Source of the DNA: Adiantum capillus-veneris
Taxonomy: Eukaryota; Streptophyta; Polypodiopsida; Polypodiales; Pteridaceae
Length of the DNA stretch: 64,000 nt
Reading direction: 5' to 3'
NCBI GenBank assembly: GCA_014529385.2
Contig: CM043947.1
Location: 122,553,391 to 122,617,390 of the forward strand
The notes under the pieces are model-generated. The model saw only the letters and a list, made by a program, of their open reading frames with translations. It had not been told where the DNA came from and searched no databases. A program made the translations under genes and the position numbers. Below are positions 35,450 through 46,439 of the stretch, piece by piece; position 1 is the stretch's first letter; each line of letters opens with the position of its first letter.

Positions 35450-35905
35450 TTGAAAGGAGCTTTTGTGATGTGGTCCGACGGAGCTTACAGAAGGATGATA
35501 CAAAAATCAGCAGGAGGAGTGGTGATACAAGATCCACGAGGTAAAGTGATCTTCTCCAAGGCTTATGATCTAGAGGATGTTCACATGAACAATGAGATAG
35601 AGTATTTGACTCTCCATCTAGGCTTGAAGCAGTGTGTGGGGTTTGGTATATGCAGGCTTGTGTTAAAGGGTGATGCACTCTCGGTCATTAAGCAGATTTT
35701 GGGGCAATGGCAAGTAAAGAGGGATTCTCTTAAAAGTTGGTTTTTTTCTATAAAGAAAGCTCTTGAAGTTTTTCAAAACGGTGCAATTCAAGCACATCAA
35801 AAGGAAGAAAATGTGGAAGCTGATCAATTGGCTAGTAGTTGTGTGCAAACGTATGGCGCAGTTTATATGTGGCACCTGCCAGCTATACAAGTAGAGAGAC
35901 TCTGA
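35450..35905 (+). pseudogene. Second (plant-type) RNase H of Tat-2
   Basis: The frame shows WSDGAYRR, the LEDVHMNNEIEYLTL helix region, KGDALSVIKQ and an ADQLAS end. This is the order of the RNase H module seen intact in Tat-1 at about 45930-46300. The presence of this second RNase H places the element in the Tat-like group. It is a fragment of a dead element. Confidence 0.7.
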
Positions 35906-36115
35906 AGGAGATTTGATGATTTTTTGAGAGTACAAGTCAATGGTTGGAGGGTTTATCCAAGCTGCAAAGGAGGAGGATTTCTCGCAAGATCACTTTGATT
36001 AGGGAGGATCGGATGACATATGGTCGAGATGGAGTGCTACAAAGGGTACTCTACAAAGACAAAATGGGTATGGTTCTAGAGCAGTGTCATGAAGAAAGCG
36101 AACATCAGCGCAAGG

Positions 36116-37020
36116 TGTCACAAAGTGATGATGTGGCATGACCTAAAGGACAAACTCCGGTCAGCAAACTCCGGTCAGAGCCCCGTTGAAAGATGCAGAA
36201 GAAGTTGTGACAACTTGCAGAACCAATCCAAGAGGCCAAATGTGAAACGACACCCAATTTCATAAGTTGTACCAGCTTATGAGGTACTGTGCAATGGGTC
36301 CCAAAAGGGACAAAGGCTATAAAGATTGGCACAAAAGACTGACGACATGGCAGATGGAGAGACCTCCGCATTTGCGCTGCTGATGTGGCTGCCGTACGCA
36401 TTTCCGCGATTCGTGTTGTTGACGTGGCACTTGTATGGAATTTCCGCGATTTGCACTGGCCAACTTTTGGGACCAGATGCTTTTAGACTTGAAGCTCTTC
36501 ATGTACACGCCTTTTGGAAGGCCCACCGCCTATAAATAAGATGCCAAGACCTCAGTCTCATGCAAATTAGCTTGGAAACACTGTTGAGACGAGGACCCTC
36601 TGACATACTTATGAAGCATTAATAACAAAGAAGTACCGAAATGGGCGCCAGTCTTTGGGGACAATCTCTCTGGGCACGGAAGTTCGCCGTGCCATGTAGT
36701 CTCTCTCTCAGTTTTGTTCAGTTCTTTCAATTCTCTCATGTGTGTTGTGGTAGATTCTTGACTTGGAGTGTCCAAGTCTGTTACAATAGTATCAGAGCTC
36801 AATCGATTCTCTTCTACAAAGGATCTGATCCCTTTACTCACAACACTTATGGATTCAATCAACGAATCCCGCCAGGAGGGAACGGTGACGTCGGACCAAT
36901 CCTGCCCGGGCGAGAACAATGAAGATTCCAGCGGATGTCGTCCGTCTTTTGAAGATTCAGAGCAGTACAGGCCATCCCCTCCTACAGAATACGAAAGGAT
37001 GGAGATGCAGCGGCAACAAT
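36116..37020 (+). mobile_element. Left part of LTR element E: LTR, primer site and gag start
   Basis: The LTR runs from TGTCACAAAGTGATGATGTG at 36116 to GTCTGTTACA at 36785 (670 bases). A TATA-like CTATAAATAAG lies near 36531. A primer-binding site TAGTATCAGAGCTC (36787-36800) is close to the initiator tRNA-Met complement, with one mismatch. A gag-like start at about 36849 (MDSINESRQEG) runs open until element A cuts it at 37021. The rest of E is expected beyond the window. Confidence 0.7.
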
Positions 37021-38104
37021 TGTCACGTGCACATCTAACCCTATGTGTACGTGGACAAGCTACTTCATGACAAGGGTTCACTTAGCCTAGCTTAGGAAGT
37101 GTTTTGGCACTTTTGTGAGTCTGTTCGCAGACCGTGCATGTCTAGACACTTAGAGTAGATGCATATCCTTTGGTTGCACACAACATGATCATTAGCATTA
37201 CCAACCGATTCCATCAGAGCATTTTACAGTGCAGAAAACCTATTTTCCCTATTTTAGCCAATTTTCACTTATAATTTTTAAGTGAATTTTGTTGGGAAAC
37301 TGGGTAGGGCAATTCATCCAAGCCTGTATATAAGAAACCTAGCGCTAGTGTACTCTGGAGAAGAAGAAAGGAGAGCACATGCAACTACTTGCAGCAGGCA
37401 TCTCTAGCAACCTTCTCAAGCAAGAACCCCCTGCAAGCCCTGGCGTTTTTCATTAGATAAACCCAACGTTTTCAGCAGCCATTCCAGCGTTGCAGATCAG
37501 CCATTCCACAAGCATTTGCAGCACTCAGTCAAGACAGCGTTTGTAGCAGACAAATCAGCTTTTTTATTGTAGTCAAATCAGCGTTTTCAGCCCTGATCTA
37601 CTGGCATTTTCAGCCTGCTGTCCACAGATAAACCCAACCAAGTGTAGTAGCATTTTTGACACATCTACATCATCGTTTTTAGTGATCTGCATCAGCGTTT
37701 TCAGCAAGGTCAAACCAGTGTTTTTCAGCCATACAGGACAGCATTGTCGTCGCCTCGCCATCGCCATCGTCACCGACCTAGAACCTCACTTTTCATAGCA
37801 TCAAAAACATTGCATCAGCACCTCTGTACCAGATTTGTGCAATCAATAGTAGACTGTCCTCGCCATAGAGAGTGGGGCCTTCGGAGGTGGGTTTGACAAC
37901 ACTTCTGGTGTCGTATTCTCTTCTCTCTCTATCTCTCAGTCTCAGCACCTTCATTCACAGTGTTTATCCACTTTGTTTGTGATCACTTGCACTTTCTCAC
38001 TAAAGAAACGAAAGGCTCTTCCTTCCGTAAGTAAAAGGAACCTTGAGCACAGTTCGGAGCACTCATCTTGAGCAAAGTTCAACATTCACTTCTGCTGTAC
38101 CTTT
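37021..38104 (+). repeat. Left LTR of element A, 3' end and primer site deleted
   Basis: It starts TGTCACGTGCACATCTAACC and has a TATA-like TGTATATAAG near 37326. It matches the B2 LTR through GTTCAACATTCACTT. It then jumps from GTACCTT directly to CGGACCGTGCACTTA, text that lies about 200 bases inside B2. The end of the LTR and the primer-binding site seen in B2 at 62386 are therefore missing. Confidence 0.75.
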
Positions 38105-38120
38105 CGGACCGTGCACTTAA

Positions 38121-38312
38121 TGAAGGAGTACGAGCGGAAGTGCGACGCGAGAGAGAGTGCGAGAAGAAGAGCACGACGATATGGTGAACTCGCTCTACTG
38201 TAATGTGTAGAGCATAGTGAGTTCTTATTAGGTTTTTACAAAAGAATATGTGTACATACCTGGCGGCCCGCCCACTTACCTGAGCGACCACATTGGACTT
38301 TATACCCCAACA
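38121..38312 (-). repeat. Copia 3' LTR
   Basis: This 192-base LTR is very similar to the copy at 52560-52751, with only a handful of substitutions. A purine-rich tract AAGTGGGAGGT (38313-38323) lies directly upstream on the minus strand, as expected for the polypurine tract. Confidence 0.93.
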
Positions 38313-38401
38313 ACCTCCCACTTAAAGTCCAATGTGGTACTTTAAGTGTGAGAGAAGCTACTATACAAGCTAATATACAAGAGATGTAGAGAAGTGATGT
38401 A

Positions 38402-39975
38402 CTACCCTACACCTAACTGCTTGCGAAAATGCGCAAAGCTCTCTGAGGGAAGTCCTTTTGTAAGTAGATCAGCAGGATTTTCTGTGGTGTGAACTTTGAC
38501 AAGCTGAAGTTGCTTATCCTCGAGCATTTCCCTGATGAAATGATACTTCACATCCACATGCTTTGTCTTTGAGTGATAAACTGGATTGCGAGCCAATTGT
38601 ATAGCACTTTGACTATCACAATATAACACAGGCATCTCTTCTTTGATTCCCAAATCTGTTACTAGTCGATTAAGCCAAATTGATTCTTTGCATGCCTCTG
38701 ATGCTGCAACATATTCAGCCTTTGTAGTAGACTGAGTAACACAATCTTGTAATCTAGAACGCCATGATACTGCTCCACCAGCCAATGTAAAGACATACCC
38801 TGACGTAGACCTTCGGTTGTCTAAGTCACCTGCATAATCAAAGTCTGTAAAACCCTTTACACTTAGCTCCTGACTCCCATAGCATATACGCATACTCTTT
38901 GTAGCTTTCAGGTATCTCAATATTCCTTTCACTGCCTCCCAATGTTTCTTGCCTGGGTTTGACATGTATCGACTTACTACTCCCACTGCAAATGCAATGT
39001 CTGGGCGAGTAGCAATCATTGCATACATCAAACTACCCACTACAGACGCATATGGAATCTTATCCATTTCAGTCTGTTCTTCCTCAGACACAGGACAATC
39101 TTGTTTGCTAAGTTTCACATATGGTGGCAATGGAACACTCAGTGTCTTTCCCTTCTCCATATTGAAACGTTGCAAAACCTTGTCAATATACTCTGTTTGA
39201 GATAACCAAATCAACTTCTTTGATCTGTCTCTCTCAATGCGCATACCAAGGATATGACTTGCCTCACCCATGTCTTTCATGTCAAATGATTTTGCCATTT
39301 TTGACTTCAAAGCTGAAATTTCTTCCAAGTGCTTGCCAGCAATTAACATGTCATCCACATACAAAATAAGGATCAGCCAACTACCATCCTTAGCCTTCTT
39401 TGTATATAGACAGTGATCGAACTCACTACGTTTGTAGCCTTGAGAAAGCATAAACTTGTGGAATTTATGGTACCATGCCCTCGGTGATTGTTTTAAGCCA
39501 TAAAGACTCTTTAACAACTGGCATACCCAATCTTCCTTGCCTTTCTCAACAAACCTTTCTGGCTGCTGCATGTAAATTTCCACATCTAAATCACCATGCA
39601 AGAACGCTGTCTTGACATCCATTTGGTGCAACACCAAATATAATATGGCAACCAATGCAAGAAAGCATCTCAATGTATTCATCTTGACCACCGGAGAGAA
39701 GACTTCATCAAAGTCAATGCCTTGTTCTTGCTTAAAGCCCTTGGCAACAAGCCTTGCTTTGTACATTGGCTAACTATCATGAGCGGTGATCTTATACCTG
39801 TAAACCCATTTACAAGGTAGAGCCTTTTTGCCCTGTGGTAATTTAACTAGCTTCCATGTCTGGTTTTTATGCAGAGCTGTCATCTCTGACTGCATGGCCA
39901 TTTGCCAATTCCCGGAGTCCTTCATTTGCACTGCTTCCTTGTAACATGAAGGCTCATTGCAATCAGTCAACATGA
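38402..39975 (-). pseudogene. Copia reverse transcriptase and RNase H, one in-frame stop
   Basis: A single frame runs from the Tat-1 junction to the end of RNase H, broken only by TAG at 39767-39769 (after YKITAHDS). The RT has FKQEQGIDF, QMDVKTAFLHG, the YGLKQSPRAWY block and the intact catalytic YVDDM. RNase H has AEYVAASEA, YCDSQSAI and TKHVDVKYHF. The last part ends GLPSESFAHFRKQLGV, typical of copia. Apart from the stop it looks functional. Confidence 0.9.
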
Positions 39976-41265
39976 TGATCCGAGCCTATTAGAAATTTTT
40001 GTTTATCATATTTTGTTGGTTTTCCTTGCTTCTAGAGGTTTACAATAAAAGAAAGAGTGAGAACAACCTCTTGGAAAAATAAAAAAAAAAGAATTGATAG
40101 GAATTTTTCTTGACTAGTTCACCGGAGGTGAAAGGTAGAGGGAGAACCTAGTGGTAAAGGAAAGGGAAAATATGTAAATGTGAAAAGAAAAAATATGATG
40201 TGGTTGTGGAGCCATGCACCCATGATTCAAGGGTCATGAGTGGCTCATATCATCATGGCTTTGGAGCCATATGATGATTCAAACAAATGGGACCCAAGTG
40301 GAAGACTTGGTAAAGGAAGAAACTAGACACATGATTTTGCTGAATTTTTAAAAAATACTTCCACTCCGATCTAAGAAAATTTGTCTTCATCAAAGTTGTA
40401 GCTGATGAGCTTGAGATTCTGGCCATATTTTTTTTATAATTTTTGCATCTACGGTCTAGGAGATATGGCCAAAATGGTGGACGCCAGTTTTTTCAACTGT
40501 GGTGGAGACCACCCCCTCTACCTTTACACACACACACACCCTTCCTTTTCCACATTGAGACCTTCTCTAAAAATCATCCATTAGTCTTCTCACCCTCCTC
40601 TCCTTCCTCCTCTCTCTCAAGCTCAAAAACCCATCAAAATTCCTCTTCTAATCACCTCTCAAGTCATGCTTAATCTTGTTGTAATTCATAAGTCCTCATT
40701 CAACCCCTTTCTATTATTACTAGATATGTATTGACTTTATGTAGATTCTTTACATTTTAAAATAAGGAAGCTCTTGGACTCAAGCTATGGAGGAAGGAGT
40801 GAAGACAACACAAGTGATGATGGAGCTAATTGGTCAACAAATCACTTGGAAGGAGCTTCTTCATTGGTTGAATGTCCCTAATCAAGCTTCATTTGTACAA
40901 ATTACACTTGGATCTTAACCTCGCTCCTAATCACTCTCTTTCCTATATAAAGAGGCCTTCCCCTTTGTAATTTCAAGCCTCCCTCAGCCCCATTGAGCCT
41001 TTGTATCACTCGCCATGAGCCCATAAGCTCATTCATTCACTCTATTCTTGCACATCCTAGAGTGCAAATTGTTTCATGCTAGTAACCTCTCCTCCTCTTA
41101 CTTATGTTAATTAAGAGAAATGTTTTATATGCGTGTGAGAGTTCTTGATGTGATCTTGGCTAATCCTTGAGTGATTGTTTGGTAATCTATATGCTATTTG
41201 TGTTGGGAGTGTTTGAAGTCATCCATTCCTTGTACACACACTATGGTTAATGCTTCATTCATAGT

Positions 41266-41322
<57 letters not shown>

Positions 41323-41438
41323 GTGTAGCGGTCCTAGTCCACGCTTCCAAGACTAGGTGGTGCCCTCATCTCATTTCCCTTGTGGTGCAATGGAGTTTGT
41401 TTTGGTGCAGAGGCCGCCATTCCAAATTTCCTTCGTCA
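39976..41438 (+). repeat. Tat-1 left LTR (1463 bases)
   Basis: It starts TGATCCGAGCC and ends TTCGTCA. A TATA-like CCTATATAAAGAG lies near 40952. A CT microsatellite occupies about 41268-41318. The primer-binding site follows at 41444 (TGGTGCCCCCACGG); I do not assign the tRNA. The microsatellite length differs from that of the right LTR. Confidence 0.9.
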
Positions 41439-41581
41439 TAAATTGGTGCCCCCACGGAGGAGTTCTCAAGCAGCGCTCTATCAATCCTATGAAGGAAGAT
41501 CCATCAAATTCTCCGAGACTTCCACTATGGTCTCCCCAAGAAGCTCGATAAAAGAAGCGTCTTTATCGACAAACGGCACGT

Positions 41582-41992
41582 ATGCGGGTAAAGAGAGTTA
41601 ACTACACACACCCTTCTTTGCTTCAAGAAAAATCTTGTAGTCATCAAGTCCCTAGGTCAAAAAATTGTGTTGAGTGCTTTGTGGCTAGTGTGAAGACACT
41701 TCCTTTGAAGCCTCGACTTCAGGTGGTGAAAGCACTCTCAAACTCGGGAATTAACAAGTTTTTGGAGGGGGAGCTACACATCAATGGGGTGCGGTATTGG
41801 CAAGAGGCTACATATGGTGATGCACTCCAACTACTACTAGCAAGAAGGCTCAAGGTGGTTGAGAGGGTAGCCATCGAACCCTATGAACTCTACAAAGCTG
41901 AAGATGGTCACACCAAAGCTAGGCTAATCACTGGTGAGCAAATTCTTCGCATCTCTCAAATGGTGGGATCCAAGAGAGCTCAACTTCAATGA
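41582..41992 (+). CDS. Extra ORF upstream of gag in Tat-1 (136 codons)
   Basis: A complete ATG-to-stop frame sits between the primer-binding site and gag. No known domain is recognised. The second half (GELHINGVRYWQEATYGDAL and ERVAIEPYELYKAEDGHTK) looks like ordinary globular protein. Tat-like elements such as Ogre are known to carry an additional ORF before gag, so this may be the counterpart, but I cannot show homology from sequence alone. Confidence 0.55.
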   Translation: MRVKRVNYTHPSLLQEKSCSHQVPRSKNCVECFVASVKTLPLKPRLQVVKALSNSGINKFLEGELHINGVRYWQEATYGDALQLLLARRLKVVERVAIEPYELYKAEDGHTKARLITGEQILRISQMVGSKRAQLQ

Positions 41993-42025
41993 AGTGCTTC
42001 ATGGAAGTTTGTATTTAATGCACCA

Positions 42026-42235
42026 ATGAATAATCCCATTTTCTACAACTTTCAATCAGTTCAGAATATTAGGGTGAATGTGCGCATTGATAGAAATATT
42101 TTTTTCCAACAAAGATTGGTCTTCTATTTTGGAGCTGAGAGGTTGAGAGAGATATTGTTGTCCCCTGACCCTATAATATTTCCTATTTTGGAGTATAATG
42201 TATCTTTTGATGTTCACATCTTCATCTTGCTTTAA
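42026..42235 (+). CDS. Small ORF a in the Tat-1 leader (69 codons)
   Basis: A complete small frame ends DVHIFILL. Its second half shares the spaced pattern G-x-x-R-L-x-E-I-x-x-S-x-x-P-x-I-x-P-x-x-x-Y-x(4)-D-V-x-I-F with the next ORF. It lies 34 bases after the extra ORF. Function is unknown. The shared pattern supports it as a real, duplicated coding unit. Confidence 0.45.
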   Translation: MNNPIFYNFQSVQNIRVNVRIDRNIFFQQRLVFYFGAERLREILLSPDPIIFPILEYNVSFDVHIFILL

Positions 42236-42244
42236 GCATACTCC

Positions 42245-42457
42245 ATGAATCATAGGGATTTATATGGACCTTTCCAACCTCTTGCTAGACAAACTGTGCA
42301 TATAATAGCTAGCACAAAGCTTAGGTTCCAAAACATCATAAGGGACTTACTAGGCCCTCGTCGTCTAGCTGAGATTAATGCATCTATCAATCCATTTATT
42401 CTACCCTTAATAAGATATGATTTGGGCCTAGACGTTTTCATCTTTGTGCTGCATTGA
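42245..42457 (+). CDS. Small ORF b in the Tat-1 leader (70 codons), related to ORF a
   Basis: It starts at ATG nine bases after the stop of ORF a and ends DVFIFVLH. Its C-terminal half aligns with that of ORF a at about fifteen spaced positions, while the nucleotides differ strongly. That suggests an old duplication kept under protein-level constraint. It ends about 20 bases before the gag ATG. Function is unknown. Confidence 0.45.
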   Translation: MNHRDLYGPFQPLARQTVHIIASTKLRFQNIIRDLLGPRRLAEINASINPFILPLIRYDLGLDVFIFVLH

Positions 42458-42477
42458 GAGGAAGGCAACCCACTTTT

Positions 42478-43781
42478 ATGATGGCTTTCCCAAATTTTTT
42501 TGGGCGTAGTGGGAAAAATGCTGGGGATTTTTTGGATAACTTGGAGATGGCTTTCCTTGTCTCTGGGAGGGATGACGAAGCATTGAAATTGAGAGCTTTT
42601 CCTTTGGTGCTCAAAGAAGAAGCTAGGGTATGGTTCCAGGCTCTAGATCCAACCCAAAGAATTGTTGGGAGGGATTAAAGGTGGCTTTCCTACGAAGATT
42701 TCAACGAGCCAATTCGGCAGAAGAACTATGGCAACGGCTTCTGTCCCTTCATCAAGTTGACCCTCATGGTTATGCAACCTATGAGGAAGGTTTTCTGAAA
42801 CTTTGGGGGCAATGGTCAAACTCACTAAACCCTGGTGAGCGAGCTCCCAATTGCCTCCAAAAGGATCGATTTATCTCAGGTTTATACCCCTTGCTAAGGG
42901 AGAAGGTAAAGAGCAAATTTCCAAATGCTTTTGAAGATGCCTTAAGAATTGCTAGGGAAAAGAATAGAAAGATTCTCTATCAAGCCCAAGCTGGCCAGCT
43001 AGCTTTGGGAGGCAATATCACAACTATGGAAGCTTCTCACATACCTCCAAATGTGCCTAATGCACCAGACCTCAATAGAGGTCAACAAGAAGATATGCTC
43101 CAACAAATAAACAATCTCACAAACCAGCTAGAGGGGTTGAGAGTAAATCTTGTGCAGGGTGCAAGAAGGCCTATTGAGAAAAATGGTGGGAATCGACCAC
43201 CAATGCGACGTCAAGCAAGGGAAATGTTGTGTTACAATTGTGGGGAAAATGGCCACGGCATGTATAATTGCCCTCATCCCAGAAGATATGACTACCCTGT
43301 CACATGTCCTCGACAACAAGTAAGTCCACCCCGTGCTAGAGCTCAAGCACAAGAGCAACTGCAACCTCAAATTTTGCAGCCACCTCGTGCTCAAGCTCAA
43401 GCCCCTGCTACTCAACCAAATGTGAGCATCATAAGGATGGAGGAGGTCCTCAAGGGCAGAAGCAACCAGGAAGAAATAGCTAAAGGGAAGATGAAGATAG
43501 ATGAAGTGGCTACAATGCCTATCAAACGTGTGCGTGTCCAAGAAGAAGTAGGTAAAGAAACAAGCAAGGATGCAAGCAATGAAGCAAGTACATCTCGGGC
43601 AACTAAAGATGAAGCCAAGAAGAGAAAGACCCGTACTAGGTCTCAAATTGACATTTCTGATTTCCCTATGGGATCTCGGACACAACCTTATGACTTGACA
43701 GCTGATGTGAGTTCTCAAGGACCAAAGATTACTTGGCCACAACTACTTCATATCTCCCCAAAGCTTCGACGACAATGGTAA
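42478..43781 (+). pseudogene. Tat-1 gag, one frameshift
   Basis: ATG 42478 opens a frame to 42678, and the rest continues in another frame from about 42660 to TAA 43779. The capsid-like part has KLRAFPLVLKEEARVWFQAL, a break, then GLKVAFLRRFQRANSAEELW. A zinc knuckle CYNCGENGHGMYNC (CX2CX4HX4C) follows at about 43233-43274. The C-terminal third is basic, Gln/Pro-rich and then Lys/Glu-rich. The frame break lies near 42660-42678. Confidence 0.8.
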
Positions 43782-43784
43782 AAA

Positions 43785-46439
43785 ATGGTGAGCACGAGGG
43801 CAAAGCGAAGTAAGCTAGTAAGTGTAATCAAAGCATATGGTCTCAAGGATATAGTGCCTTTGGTGGAGGCTCAAATCAAGGGACAACGGATTCCAAAAAC
43901 TTACATTGATAGTGGAGCAGAGGTTTGTGTCATGACAGAAAAGCTAATGCATCAATTGGGTTTAGAGGTAATGGAATCATCAAACTTTAGGGCAAAAATG
44001 GCCAATAATGTCTCTGTCACTTGTGTGGGTGTAGTGAAAGCTTTGAGAGTTTCTGTTTTTGGAATCACTACAGAGGTTGATGCTTATGTGATGCCAGGAA
44101 AGGGAGAAGGATACCCCCTTATTTTAGGACGACCTTGGCTCATGGGTATAGGAGCTAGGCAAGATTGGGCAACAGGAGACTTGGAGTTGAGGCCTCGCAT
44201 GGGTGGCCATAGTCGGTTGGTGGTTTATAACCTAAAGAATGGGCGACAAGAGAACCTTGAACTAGAGACGTCAGCTGATGAGTGGAGCTCAAGTGGATGT
44301 TCCTCATCCATGGACGAGGAAGAGAGTTTAAGTGAAGAGAGTGATAGCACTCTTGAAGTCATGGGCGTCACCATAAAGGAAACTACCTCATCAGAAGACA
44401 ACCCAAGGATCCAAATGGAGAATGTGTGGGATGCCAGCCTAGAGGAGATGTTATCCAAGGATATAAAGGAAGAAGAAAAGGAGGGTTATGTAAATGTTCT
44501 CAAGAAGCATACATCATTGTTTATTTTTGATTACACTCACATTACAGGTGTCACTGCAGTGAAGCATCATATCCATCTAAAAGAAGGGAGCAAGCCAGTA
44601 GTACAAAAACTAAGAAGATTAGGAGTTGTGCAACAAAATGCACTGTTGTCTGAGGTGAAGAGACTCTTAGAAGCAGGATTCATATACCCAGTAGAAGATT
44701 CAGAATGGGTCTCCCCAGTAGTGGTGAGGCCAAAGAAGAATGGTAAAGGGCGAGTGTGCGTGGATTACAAGCCACTAAATGCTGCAACAAAGAGGGACCA
44801 CTTCCCTCTCCCATTTCAAGATGAGATTCTAAATGAAGTAGCAGGCCATGAGAGATACACAGTGTGTGATGGCTACTCTGGCTACTTTCAAATACGCATT
44901 GCAGAGGAGGACAAAAAAAAGACTACTTTCATCACACCATGGGGATGTTTTGCATTTCGAGTCATGCCTTTTGGTCTCACCAACGCTCCAGCCACCTTTC
45001 AACGATTCATGAACATGGTCTTCCAACCTTACTTTGGTAAGTCCATAAGGGTTTTCATAGATGACTTTTGTATTTACAGCTCCAAAAGTATGCATCTCGG
45101 CAAGATTGATGAAGGATTTACTCGTTTAGCTAAGCTGGGTGGACAACTAAACAAGGACAAATGTCACATTGGGGAAAGCAAGGTTACACTATTAGGGCAT
45201 GTAGTGTCCATTGATGGAATCGAGGTAGATCCTGAAAAGATAGAAACATTGCTAAATCTACCTTCCCCAACTTCCATCAAACAATTAATCTCCTTCTTGC
45301 AAAAGCTAAGATATTTGAGTAGATTCATACACTTACTCTCCCAAGTGATATTTCCTCTACAACAGCTGACTCGTCAAGAGACGCTTGTTTGGAGTGAAGA
45401 AAGTGAAGGGCATTTTAGAGAGATTAAAAAAATGTTAGGGTCACTCCCTGTAATCCTCCAACCTTGTTGGGAAGAAACATTCTTTGTAAACCCTAGTGTG
45501 GGAGAAGAGGCCATTGGTGCTGCCCTCCTACAAAAAGATCCAAAAACATCCTTTATGAGGCCTGTGTATTTTGCTAGCCGCCTCATGGAAAACACAGAGA
45601 AGGCCTACACCTTGATGGAACAGCTAGTGTTAGCTCTCATGTTTGCGGTAACCAAATTTCGGCCATACTTGCTGCCGAAGAGGTTTGTAATTATCACTGT
45701 GGAGGATATGTTTCCCTATGCACTACAACATATGGAAATCTCTGACAAAATAGCAAAGTGGGTGGTGCGACTTCAAGAGTTTGATTATACAATACAGGTT
45801 GAAAGAACAACTCGAGCATGCTTAGCCGACATTTTAACAAACAAGTGCTATGAAAAAGTTTTCCATTTGAAGAGAAAGGAACTGCCACCACCTCCAGCTC
45901 CAGAGGCTTTGGTCAATGCTTATAGCCTCTACTTTGATGGAGCATACAAGAGAACCAAGGATAAGGCAGCTGCAGGCATCGTGGTCTTATCTCCATTGGG
46001 AGAGAGGATCCATGGTGAAGGGATCACTCTAGAAGATGTCCACTCCAACAATGAAGCAGAATATCATGCTCTAATTCATGGCCTTCGTTGGTGCCTCGAT
46101 AATTCAATTAAGAGATTAAACGCTTTTGGTGACTCCATGCTTTTGGTAAGGCAAATGCAAGGTACATGGGCTTGCAAAAATGCTCGTCTCTCTACTAAAA
46201 TGAGAGAAGCCAAGGCTCTTATGAGGAGATTTAGGGAGGCACAAGTACATCATGTGCCAAGAGACCAGAACAAGGATGCAGACCACCTAGCATCATCAAA
46301 GTTAAATGAGTCAATAGTGGGAGCAGTGGCCATCAAACTTCCACTTCAGCAAGGCAAGGAGGACTTGGAAGATATTATGCACATTCTGGAGCAAGGAGAG
46401 GCTCCTAAACACTTGAATGCAGGGGAAGGCGATGGTTAG
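43785..46439 (+). CDS. Tat-1 pol: protease, reverse transcriptase, two RNase H domains
   Basis: This 884-codon frame starts at ATG 43785, in the same frame as gag and separated from it only by TAA-AAA. Retropepsin has YIDSGAEVCV (DSG at 42-44). RT spans about 305-430 with RVCVDYKPLNAAT, VCDGYSGYF (D361) and VFIDDF (catalytic pair near 425). The first RNase H (about 550-640) has lost key acids (VNPS in place of a D-x-S motif). The second (about 710-860) keeps its acids in YFDGAYK, NNEAEYHA, GDSMLLV and DQNKDADHLAS. A shift at about 46415-46430 cuts off the integrase part. Confidence 0.9.
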   Translation: MVSTRAKRSKLVSVIKAYGLKDIVPLVEAQIKGQRIPKTYIDSGAEVCVMTEKLMHQLGLEVMESSNFRAKMANNVSVTCVGVVKALRVSVFGITTEVDAYVMPGKGEGYPLILGRPWLMGIGARQDWATGDLELRPRMGGHSRLVVYNLKNGRQENLELETSADEWSSSGCSSSMDEEESLSEESDSTLEVMGVTIKETTSSEDNPRIQMENVWDASLEEMLSKDIKEEEKEGYVNVLKKHTSLFIFDYTHITGVTAVKHHIHLKEGSKPVVQKLRRLGVVQQNALLSEVKRLLEAGFIYPVEDSEWVSPVVVRPKKNGKGRVCVDYKPLNAATKRDHFPLPFQDEILNEVAGHERYTVCDGYSGYFQIRIAEEDKKKTTFITPWGCFAFRVMPFGLTNAPATFQRFMNMVFQPYFGKSIRVFIDDFCIYSSKSMHLGKIDEGFTRLAKLGGQLNKDKCHIGESKVTLLGHVVSIDGIEVDPEKIETLLNLPSPTSIKQLISFLQKLRYLSRFIHLLSQVIFPLQQLTRQETLVWSEESEGHFREIKKMLGSLPVILQPCWEETFFVNPSVGEEAIGAALLQKDPKTSFMRPVYFASRLMENTEKAYTLMEQLVLALMFAVTKFRPYLLPKRFVIITVEDMFPYALQHMEISDKIAKWVVRLQEFDYTIQVERTTRACLADILTNKCYEKVFHLKRKELPPPPAPEALVNAYSLYFDGAYKRTKDKAAAGIVVLSPLGERIHGEGITLEDVHSNNEAEYHALIHGLRWCLDNSIKRLNAFGDSMLLVRQMQGTWACKNARLSTKMREAKALMRRFREAQVHHVPRDQNKDADHLASSKLNESIVGAVAIKLPLQQGKEDLEDIMHILEQGEAPKHLNAGEGDG

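Larger units (their letters stand above)
32591..36115 (+). pseudogene. Decayed Tat-like Ty3/gypsy internal region (Tat-2)
   Basis: The fragments lie in normal order. A gag piece (about 32626-32800) has the KVWFDALEG pattern. A retropepsin piece (about 32930-33050, YIDGGAQICV) has Gly for the usual Ser in DSG. Reverse-transcriptase pieces (33640-34245) include WVPSVITPKKNGKWRVC, and RT thumb/connection pieces lie at 34797-35000. A second RNase H lies at 35450-35905 and the integrase N-terminus at 35944-36112. Many stops and shifts break it and large parts of gag are missing. A solo LTR interrupts it at 34250-34794, and element E cuts it off in the integrase at 36116. The remainder should lie right of the window. 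Confidence 0.75.
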
